A DNA stretch of 45,181 nt from contig CACYHE010000013.1 in the NCBI GenBank assembly GCA_902774185.1, positions 1 to 45,181 on the forward strand, written 5' to 3'. The translations under genes were made by a program, and so were the position numbers. The notes beneath the pieces were generated by a model. It did no database searches and had not been told where the DNA came from. It saw only the letters and a program-made list of their open reading frames with translations. The first letter of the stretch is position 1; each line of letters starts with the position of its first letter. This document shows positions 32,771 through 39,576 of this stretch, in pieces. The stretch comes from an uncultured Bacteroidales bacterium. Its GTDB lineage: Bacteria > Bacteroidota > Bacteroidia > Bacteroidales > Paludibacteraceae.

Positions 32771-32785
32771 ATACAAAAAAGTGCG

Positions 32786-32817
32786 CAAAGGTACAAAAAA
32801 AAAATGAATTGTGCAAA
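32786..32817 (-). promoter_or_regulatory. Promoter for the eight-gene lpx-glnS-phoH operon
   Basis: Minus strand TTTG (32814-32817), a 20-bp spacer and TACCTTTG (32786-32793). Confidence 0.8.
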
Positions 32818-32862
32818 TTTATTTGCAAAAATAATCGTTTGAAGTATAAAATAAGAAATTTA

Positions 32863-32894
32863 TTTGCATATATCAAAAAAAAGCAGTACCTTTG
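32863..32894 (+). promoter_or_regulatory. Promoter for DUF5606-nif3-zinc ribbon
   Basis: TTTG (32863-32866), a 20-bp spacer beginning CATATAT, and TACCTTTG (32887-32894). Confidence 0.82.
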
Positions 32895-32921
32895 CAGCCG
32901 ATTTTGGAAAATAAATACATT

Positions 32922-33338
32922 ATGTTACGAGAAATTCTTGCAATCACCGGTAAGCCCGGTCTGTATAAGTTGGTTAGTCGCGGCAATAACATGCTGATAG
33001 TGGAGAGTCTGGTGGACGGTAAACGTATGCCTACTTATGCACGTGATAAGATCGTTGCTTTGAGCGATGTATCGATGTTCACCGATGCCGATGATATCGC
33101 ATTGAGCGAAGTGTTGACGAATGCAGGGAGGAAAGAAGGACTCAAGCCGGTAGCGTTCGACCCGAAGAAAGCCTCTAATGCAGAACTGCAAGCATGGTTC
33201 GACGAGGTACTCCCCAACTGGGATCGTGATCGCGTATATCCCTCCGACATCCGCAAACTCATCCAATGGTACAACATCCTCATTAATGCAGGAATAACCG
33301 ACTTTACCGTTAAGGAAGACGAAGAAGCCAACAGCTAA
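32922..33338 (+). CDS. DUF5606 family protein
   Basis: A 138-residue protein of the DUF5606 family, found in Bacteroidota. The family opening MLREILAITGKPGLYKLVSRG places the start at ATG 32922; the frame otherwise opens in the promoter. It has a small SH3-like beta-barrel followed by an alpha-helical part (ELQAWFDEVLPNWDRDRVYPSDIRKLIQWYNIL). The function is unknown. The last residues (ANS) and the TAA are made by a repeat tract. Confidence 0.88.
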   Translation: MLREILAITGKPGLYKLVSRGNNMLIVESLVDGKRMPTYARDKIVALSDVSMFTDADDIALSEVLTNAGRKEGLKPVAFDPKKASNAELQAWFDEVLPNWDRDRVYPSDIRKLIQWYNILINAGITDFTVKEDEEANS

Positions 33339-33359
33339 AAGCTAACGGCTAACAGCCGA
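33330..33359. repeat. Heptanucleotide tract at the DUF5606 / nif3 junction, unit AGCTAAC
   Basis: Units AGCTAAA, AGCTAAC, GGCTAAC, AGCC. It contains the DUF5606 stop codon and ends four bases before the GTG start of the next gene. Confidence 0.88.
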
Positions 33360-33363
33360 ATAC

Positions 33364-34137
33364 GTGCTCCTCAGGGAGATAATCAATAGCATAGAATCTG
33401 TAGCGCCACGGAGTGCCCAAGAGCAATGGGATAACTCGGGAATGCAGGTAGGTGACACAGGACGTGAGATCCACTCCGTTCTCTTGACCACTGATGTAAC
33501 AACAGATGTGGTCAATGAAGCTATTATACTCGGATGTGACCTTATCATCTCGCATCATCCTTTACTTTTTCACGGACTCAAACAGGTATGCGGTCAGACT
33601 CCGCAAGCCCGTGTTGTGGAGATGGCTATCAAGCATGATATCGCCATCTATTCTGCGCATACCAACTTGGATAGCGTCGTAGGCGGAATTAATACGCGCT
33701 TGGCAGAGATAATTGGGCTGGATGATGTCCGTTTATTGACGGAGAGCGGTTTAGGAGCAATTGGTCGCTTGCCGAAACCGATGAATTATCTCGATTTCAT
33801 CGGAACTATTCGTACGAAATTAAATAGTACCTACGTGCGTTATACACGCCCTGCGAAAGAGAAGGTACAGACCGTGGCCTTATGCGGAGGGGCCGGAGCA
33901 GAGTTCATCGACGAAGCTATCGATCAAGGAGCCGATGTCTATCTGACGGCAGACTGCAAGTATCATGAGTTTCAAGATGTAGAAGGTCGAATCGGATTGA
34001 TCGACATCGATCATTGGTACTCCGAACGACACGCGCGGGAGATCTTCCGAGACATCCTCGCTCCTCTCTGCATCCCATGTATCATCAGTAAACAAGATAA
34101 AACACCAATACAACTATGGCAAGAACAAAAGAATTAA
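33364..34137 (+). CDS. Nif3-like dinuclear metal centre protein
   Basis: A 257-residue member of the Nif3/YbgI family, hexameric proteins with two metal ions; the reaction is uncertain. Motifs are WDNSGMQVGD, the metal-binding SHHPLLFHGLK, YSAHTNLDSVVGGIN, and at the end LIDIDHWYSER. The start is GTG 33364 (no ATG available). It overlaps the next gene by 22 bp; the pair Nif3 and zinc-ribbon protein is conserved in many bacteria. Confidence 0.9.
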   Translation: MLLREIINSIESVAPRSAQEQWDNSGMQVGDTGREIHSVLLTTDVTTDVVNEAIILGCDLIISHHPLLFHGLKQVCGQTPQARVVEMAIKHDIAIYSAHTNLDSVVGGINTRLAEIIGLDDVRLLTESGLGAIGRLPKPMNYLDFIGTIRTKLNSTYVRYTRPAKEKVQTVALCGGAGAEFIDEAIDQGADVYLTADCKYHEFQDVEGRIGLIDIDHWYSERHAREIFRDILAPLCIPCIISKQDKTPIQLWQEQKN

Positions 34138-34850
34138 CGGTAGAGGATAAACTGAAATACCTCTACGAGTTGCAACAGGTTGATTCAAAAATCGACAGTT
34201 TGCGTACCTTGGCAGGTGAACTGCCGCAGGAAGTGAAAGATATGGCAGACGAAGTGGAAGGTCTCAAGACGCGTCTGACCAATATCGAGAATGAGATTAA
34301 AGAATGCGAGACGCAAATCTCCGACCACCGTGTGCGTACGGAGAATGCTAACGCATCTATCTCCCGTTACAAAGAGCAACAGAACACCGTTCGTAACAAT
34401 CGTGAGTTCGATAACCTCAATAAGGAAATCGAATATCAGGAGTTGGAGATTGAAGCTTCCCAGAAGAAGATCAAACACTTCACTACCGAATTGGAGGCTC
34501 GTTTGGCGGAAAAGGCCAAGACTACCAAAGATATTGAGGAGCGTACTGTGGATCTGAACCAAAAACGTTCGGAACTCGATCAGATCCTCTCCGAGACCAA
34601 AGCTGAAACCGAAGCATTGGTTCTGCGTGCCGGTGAACTGGAGAAGAAAATCGACGAGCGTCTGTTATCAGCATTCAAACGTATCCGCAAGAATGCTCGT
34701 AATGGTTTGGCTGTCGTAAAAGTGGAACGTGACTCTTGTGGTGGCTGCCACGCCAAGATTCCTGCACAGCGTCAACTCGATATCCGTACCCGTAAGAAAA
34801 TCATTGTTTGTGAGTTCTGCGGTAGAATATTAGTAGACCCAGACATGTAA
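34116..34850 (+). CDS. Coiled-coil C4-type zinc-ribbon protein
   Basis: A 244-residue protein with a long antiparallel coiled coil (about 15-195) and a C-terminal C4 zinc ribbon (CGGCHAKIP and CEFCGRIL). Such proteins pair with Nif3 and are thought to bind nucleic acids; in chlamydiae the homologue CdsZ is linked to type III secretion, but that is not expected here. The final 50 bp overlap the convergent CPBP protease gene, including the codons of the second zinc knuckle. Confidence 0.9.
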   Translation: MARTKELTVEDKLKYLYELQQVDSKIDSLRTLAGELPQEVKDMADEVEGLKTRLTNIENEIKECETQISDHRVRTENANASISRYKEQQNTVRNNREFDNLNKEIEYQELEIEASQKKIKHFTTELEARLAEKAKTTKDIEERTVDLNQKRSELDQILSETKAETEALVLRAGELEKKIDERLLSAFKRIRKNARNGLAVVKVERDSCGGCHAKIPAQRQLDIRTRKKIIVCEFCGRILVDPDM

Positions 34851-35625
34851 TCAACAGACTAAGAACTCCTATGTACCATGTAGTGCCGGCACCGAACGTG
34901 TCGGCATTACTGTTATTTCCCATGATATAAAAAGCAATCACAGCAATGCTGTTATTCACAAAATGCATTAGGATAGGAATCCACAAACTGCCAGTCCAAA
35001 CAAACATATATCCGAACATTGCTCCCATCAGCATACGCGGAATAAAACCGTAAAACTGCATATGGATTGCAGAGAAGATGAATGCCGTTACCCATATCGC
35101 TACATGTCTGTTTCCCAATATCTGCTGCAACGTACCCCGGAAAGAGAGTTCTTCCGCCAATGCTGGAAGGATGGCCATCAGACAGAGGTTAATAAGTAAC
35201 ATACCGATATTATCTGCCTGCAAAAATCGTTCGGTTAAAGCAGATGCCGTATCTTCCTGTTGACGCATAAAATCTTCGATGAAATCGAGACTTTTGGGCA
35301 ATTGGATCTGTCCGTTCAGGTCTGCTAAAAGGTTGATGACCGGTATGGCACAAACCATGATGCCGAGAGCGAGTAACACATGCGTCCAATCTACCTTCCG
35401 GTCCATCTTCAACCATGCAAACGCTTGATGCCGTTCTCCCCAGATCCATGCGCATAACACCGGTGGCACCAAGAATGTGCCGGCAGTTTGCATGAACTGC
35501 AACCATTTGAGCGATTCGGTACTCTGACTACCCTTAAAAACGACTATCCAAACGATCATGGCTAACACCGTTAGCCCGAACATGATTCCTAACCAAATAA
35601 GAATGCGAATAATGCCTTTTTTCAT
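34801..35625 (-). CDS. CPBP family intramembrane metalloprotease
   Basis: A 274-residue membrane protein of the CPBP (Rce1-like, Abi) family. About eight hydrophobic segments are visible. The catalytic motifs are EELSFRGTLQQIL, FIFSAIHMQF and the Asn/His of ILMHFVNNS. Bacterial members process or handle peptides and are at times tied to bacteriocin immunity; nothing nearby shows such a role. The 3' end overlaps the convergent zinc-ribbon gene by 50 bp. Confidence 0.9.
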   Translation of the reverse strand: MKKGIIRILIWLGIMFGLTVLAMIVWIVVFKGSQSTESLKWLQFMQTAGTFLVPPVLCAWIWGERHQAFAWLKMDRKVDWTHVLLALGIMVCAIPVINLLADLNGQIQLPKSLDFIEDFMRQQEDTASALTERFLQADNIGMLLINLCLMAILPALAEELSFRGTLQQILGNRHVAIWVTAFIFSAIHMQFYGFIPRMLMGAMFGYMFVWTGSLWIPILMHFVNNSIAVIAFYIMGNNSNADTFGAGTTWYIGVLSLLITCLGLLIFYRRTHKQ

Positions 35626-35647
35626 ACTTTATCTGCTTTTATGACCG

Positions 35648-35679
35648 CAAAAGTACTGCTTTTTTTTGAGATATGCAAA
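35648..35679 (-). promoter_or_regulatory. Promoter for the CPBP protease gene
   Basis: Minus strand TTTG (35676-35679), a 20-bp spacer beginning CATATCT, and TACTTTTG (35648-35655). It is divergent from the ileS promoter. Confidence 0.8.
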
Positions 35680-35684
35680 TTTTT

Positions 35685-35716
35685 TTTGCGCATATCATTT
35701 TTTTTTTGTACCTTTG
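35685..35716 (+). promoter_or_regulatory. Promoter for ileS and the four genes behind it
   Basis: TTTG (35685-35688), a 20-bp spacer and TACCTTTG (35709-35716). The leader to the ATG at 35756 is about 30 nt. I saw no T-box-like element. Confidence 0.82.
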
Positions 35717-35755
35717 CAGCCGTTTTTACGGCTTGCAAACGATTAATCACAAAAT

Positions 35756-38700
35756 ATGAAGAAGTTTAACGAGTACAAAAGATTAGATCTGGCGGCGCTG
35801 AGCAAAGAAGTGCTAGCGCAGTGGGAAGCAGAACATTTGTTTGAGAAGAGTGTCTCCACACGGGAGGGACATCCGCAGTTTTTATTCTTTGAAGGACCCC
35901 CTTCGGCGAACGGAATGCCGGGTATCCACCACGTCATGGCACGAACGATCAAAGATACTTTCTGTCGCTTCAAAACCATGCAGGGTTACCAGGTGCGTCG
36001 TAAAGCCGGTTGGGATACCCATGGTCTGCCGGTGGAGTTAGGTGTGGAGAAAATGCTCGGTATCACCAAAGAGGATATCGGTAAAAAGATCTCTGTAGAT
36101 GAATACAACGCGGCTTGTCGTCGGGAGGTAATGAAATATACCAAGGAGTGGACTAACCTCACCAAGCAGATGGGATACTGGGTCGATCTTGATAACCCTT
36201 ATATCACCTATGATAATAAGTATATCGAGACCTTGTGGTACCTGCTCAAAGAGTTATACAAGAAAGGATACCTCTACAAAGGTTATACCATCCAACCCTA
36301 TTCTCCGGCTGCCGGAACGGGTCTGAGTAGTCATGAGTTGAACCAGCCGGGTTGTTACCGCGACGTGAAGGATCTTACCTGTACGGCAAAATTCCATCTC
36401 AAAGATGGTCGCTATATTATCGCTTGGACAACCACACCGTGGACCTTACCATCCAATACGGCTCTTTGTGTTGGACCGAAGATCGACTACGTCGAGATTG
36501 CACTTGAGTCAGGCGAACATATCATTTTGGCTGAGGCTCGTTTGAGTGCATACTTCGAGAACGCAGAAATCGTTGCCCGTTACAAAGGCTCCGACCTTGT
36601 TGGTCTTGAATACGACCCGCTTTTCCCGTGGGTAAACCCCGGACCGGGCGCCTATCGCGTTATCCCCGGTGACTATGTCACCACCGAAGATGGTACCGGT
36701 ATCGTGCATATCGCGCCTACTTTCGGTGCGGATGATAAAAAGGTCGGCGACGCAGCCGGTGTCCCCGGATTGTACATGCAGACCAAGAACTACGGGCCGA
36801 GACCCATGGTGGACTTTACCGGTAAATATTGGAAAATTGAAGACCTCGACCCCGAATGGGTTAAAACAAACGTCAATACCGAACTATACGGCAAGTACGC
36901 AGGACGATTCGTTAAGAATGCTTATGACCCGAACCTCACCGAGAAAGATGAGACGCTTGACTTGCACCTTTGCCTGGAGATGAAAGCAGACGGTCGGTTG
37001 CTCAGAACAGAGAAACACGTCCACTCGTACCCGCATTGCTGGCGTACCGACAAACCGGTTATCTATTATCCGCTCGACTCATGGTTCATCAAATCGACCA
37101 TGGCGCGCGACGAGATGATTGCCCTCAACCAGACCATCAACTGGCAACCCGAATCAACCGGTACAGGCCGTTTCGGACAGTGGCTCAATAACCTCAATGA
37201 CTGGAACCTCTCCCGTTCCCGTTACTGGGGAACACCGTTACCTATCTGGCGTACCGAAGACGGATCGGAAGAGATTTGTGTTGGTTCCATCGCCGAATTA
37301 TTCGATGAAATCGAGAAATCCGTTAAGGCTGGTTTCATGAAAGCCAACCCTTGGCCGAACCATAAAGTAGGGGACTATTCCAAAGCGAACTACGATCCTT
37401 CCGTCATCGATCTGCATCGTCCGTACGTCGATTCCATCGTCCTTGTTTCGCCTTCCGGCAAACCGATGAAGCGTGAATTGGACCTTATCGATGTATGGTT
37501 CGATTCCGGAGCTATGCCTTATGCCCAGAACCACTATCCCTTCGAGAACGCAGACGCACCCCGTACGGCTGACTTCATCTCCGAAGGAGTGGACCAGACA
37601 CGCGGTTGGTTCTTTACCCTGCACGCCATCCACACGATGATCGAAGGTACGGTGGCTTATAAAAACGTCATCTCCAATGGTCTCGTGCTCGATAAAAACG
37701 GCAATAAGATGTCCAAACGTCTGGGTAACGCAGTCGATCCCTTCGGTGCACTCGACACCTATGGCGCAGACCCCGTTCGTTGGTACATGTTGACCAACTC
37801 CTCCCCATGGGAGAATCTTAAGTTCGATCCCGAAGGCGTGGATGAAGTACGCCGTAAATTCTTCGGAACCCTCTACAATACCTACGGATTCTTTGCTCTC
37901 TACGCAAACGTGGATGGTTGGTATAGTACGGCAAATCAGACTAACGAGACAGAATCGAGACAGAATCGAAACGGGTGTAATAGCAGGGTAACAGCAGCTT
38001 ATTCCGAGATTGATAAGTGGATCCTCTCTAAACTCAACTCCCTCGTCAAAGAAGTCACCGAGTCCTACGAAGCCTACGAACCCACTAAAGCAGGTCGTGC
38101 AATAAGTGACTTCGTACAAGACGACCTCTCCAACTGGTATGTCCGTCTCAACCGCAAACGTTTCTGGGGCGGTAGCATGGACGCAGACAAACAAGCGGCG
38201 TACGAGACGCTTTACGCCTGCCTCAAAACCGTCGCACAACTCATGGCGCCCAACGCTCCGTTCTATGCAGATCGTCTCTACCGTGACCTTACCGGCGAGA
38301 CCGTTCATTTGAGCAACTGGCCCAAAGCCGACGAAGCACTCATAGATTCCAAACTCGAGCGGCAGATGTATCTCGCGCAACAAGCGACATCCATGATTCT
38401 CTCGCTCCGTAAGCGAGCAGAGAAAAACGTGCGCCAACCGCTGCAGAAAGCCGTTATTCCGACGCCGGATAAAGAAACAACGGATGCGTTGCTTCATGTA
38501 GCCGATCTCATCAAATCGGAAGTGAACGTCAAAGAACTGGTCATTGTGCCGGCAGAACAAAGCGAAATCCGTTTGGTAAAGAAAATCAAACCGCAGTTCA
38601 AAGTGCTGGGTAAGAAAGTAGGTGCGAATATGAAAGAGTTGGCTGCGGCTATCAATGCGATGTCGCAAGAAGATATAGCCAAAATGGAAACTGAAGGTTC

Positions 38701-39097
38701 TTTCAACTTTCAACTTTCAACTTTCAACTGCACGATAGTGCCCGAAGATGTTGAGATTGTCACCGAAGATATGCCGGGATGGCTTGTGGCCAATAACGGT
38801 ATCCTCACCATCGCTTTGGATATCGAACTGACGGACGAACTGATTGAAGAAGGTATCGCACGTGAATTGATCAACCGTATCCAGAACCTCCGTAAGTCTT
38901 CCGGCTTCGAGATCACCGACCGTATCAAGATCGAGATAGAAGACCGTCCGGAGATCCATAATGCAGTGCTCCATTGCGGCGACTATATCGCTTCGCAAGT
39001 ATTGGCTACGAGCCTTGAGCTAACAGCTAACAGCCAACTGCCAACAGCTATAGAAATGGACGGTTATAATGTGAATATTAATATCCAAAAAGCATGA
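35756..39097 (+). CDS. ileS: Isoleucyl-tRNA synthetase, type 2, with GxHH signature
   Basis: An 1113-residue class I synthetase of the long, eukaryote-like type 2. The ATP-binding signature that should read HxGH is GIHH at residues 56-59 (ANGMPGIHHVMART). The KMSKS loop is KMSKRLGNAVDP. The CP1 editing domain (GWDTHGLPVE, WTTTPWTLPSNTAL, DGTGIVHIAPTFG) and the WFDSG and NRIQNLRKSSGFEITD segments are present. Three repeat tracts are in frame: residues 730-740, 981-992 (SFNFQLSTFNC) and 1088-1099 (ELTANSQLPTA), all outside the catalytic core. It overlaps the following lipoprotein gene by 4 bp. Confidence 0.96.
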   Translation: MKKFNEYKRLDLAALSKEVLAQWEAEHLFEKSVSTREGHPQFLFFEGPPSANGMPGIHHVMARTIKDTFCRFKTMQGYQVRRKAGWDTHGLPVELGVEKMLGITKEDIGKKISVDEYNAACRREVMKYTKEWTNLTKQMGYWVDLDNPYITYDNKYIETLWYLLKELYKKGYLYKGYTIQPYSPAAGTGLSSHELNQPGCYRDVKDLTCTAKFHLKDGRYIIAWTTTPWTLPSNTALCVGPKIDYVEIALESGEHIILAEARLSAYFENAEIVARYKGSDLVGLEYDPLFPWVNPGPGAYRVIPGDYVTTEDGTGIVHIAPTFGADDKKVGDAAGVPGLYMQTKNYGPRPMVDFTGKYWKIEDLDPEWVKTNVNTELYGKYAGRFVKNAYDPNLTEKDETLDLHLCLEMKADGRLLRTEKHVHSYPHCWRTDKPVIYYPLDSWFIKSTMARDEMIALNQTINWQPESTGTGRFGQWLNNLNDWNLSRSRYWGTPLPIWRTEDGSEEICVGSIAELFDEIEKSVKAGFMKANPWPNHKVGDYSKANYDPSVIDLHRPYVDSIVLVSPSGKPMKRELDLIDVWFDSGAMPYAQNHYPFENADAPRTADFISEGVDQTRGWFFTLHAIHTMIEGTVAYKNVISNGLVLDKNGNKMSKRLGNAVDPFGALDTYGADPVRWYMLTNSSPWENLKFDPEGVDEVRRKFFGTLYNTYGFFALYANVDGWYSTANQTNETESRQNRNGCNSRVTAAYSEIDKWILSKLNSLVKEVTESYEAYEPTKAGRAISDFVQDDLSNWYVRLNRKRFWGGSMDADKQAAYETLYACLKTVAQLMAPNAPFYADRLYRDLTGETVHLSNWPKADEALIDSKLERQMYLAQQATSMILSLRKRAEKNVRQPLQKAVIPTPDKETTDALLHVADLIKSEVNVKELVIVPAEQSEIRLVKKIKPQFKVLGKKVGANMKELAAAINAMSQEDIAKMETEGSFNFQLSTFNCTIVPEDVEIVTEDMPGWLVANNGILTIALDIELTDELIEEGIARELINRIQNLRKSSGFEITDRIKIEIEDRPEIHNAVLHCGDYIASQVLATSLELTANSQLPTAIEMDGYNVNINIQKA
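37945..37973. repeat. Tandem tract in ileS, unit GAGACAGAATC
   Basis: Two 11-nt units and a partial third encode residues 730-740 (ETESRQNRNG), before the tRNA anticodon-binding domain. Confidence 0.75.
38698..38729. repeat. Heptanucleotide tract in ileS, unit TTTCAAC
   Basis: Four near-perfect TTTCAAC units encode residues 981-992. The unit is the reverse complement of the AGTTGAA family seen at 1926-1963. Confidence 0.92.
39018..39051. repeat. Heptanucleotide tract in ileS, unit AGCTAAC/AGCCAAC
   Basis: Units AGCTAAC, AGCTAAC, AGCCAAC, TGCCAAC, AGCTA encode residues 1088-1099 (ELTANSQLPTA). Confidence 0.9.
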
Positions 39098-39576
39098 GAA
39101 AAATAGTTTATCTGGCGCTTGTGGCCTTCGTGGCTATCGCTTTCAGCAGTTGTCAGAAGAATAACACCAATGAACCGGAGTTATTCAAACTGACTGACCT
39201 GCAAGGATTATGGCAAGAAAATAACACGGAGCATTATGTGCGTTTCACCGAGGAGAAGGCGGACGAAGCGGGGTACTTGCTGGGTCGCGAGTGGGACGAT
39301 TCGGATTGGGAAGATCCGGACATGACCTTTGAGGAATTTCTCATTTGGAACCGCGAGCAATTGGGACATCTGGTGAACGGATGGTTTCAGTATAAGATGG
39401 AAGGATCCGGTAACTTAACGGAGATCCATTTCATGGATAATGGCGGAGCAGAAATCCCTAAGATCTATGTGATATCCAAACTGACGGATACCGACCTTGA
39501 GTATTACGAAAAGGAATATAAGAACATCAAATATCGTTTCTCCAAAGTACTCCCGTTGGATACGTACGCAGAATGA
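39094..39576 (+). CDS. Small lipoprotein
   Basis: A 160-residue lipoprotein with lipobox FSSC (Cys20). The mature part begins with a short linker (QKNNTNEPE) and then LTDLQGLWQENNTEHYVRFTEE, a pattern like lipocalin-like domains of Bacteroidota, followed by strands and an acidic middle segment (DDSDWEDPDMTFEEF). The function is unknown. It overlaps both ileS and the AsmA gene by 4 bp (ATGA), so all three are likely translated together. Confidence 0.82.
   Translation: MRKIVYLALVAFVAIAFSSCQKNNTNEPELFKLTDLQGLWQENNTEHYVRFTEEKADEAGYLLGREWDDSDWEDPDMTFEEFLIWNREQLGHLVNGWFQYKMEGSGNLTEIHFMDNGGAEIPKIYVISKLTDTDLEYYEKEYKNIKYRFSKVLPLDTYAE

Noticed and set aside
34801-35625. CPBP protease as a bacteriocin immunity or anti-phage gene
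   Set aside because: No bacteriocin, toxin or defence gene is nearby, and the family is widespread with housekeeping roles.
37298-38713. Long minus-strand open frame (471 codons) inside ileS
   Set aside because: It lies antisense to a well-recognised synthetase, has no promoter or family features, and reflects codon bias of the real gene.
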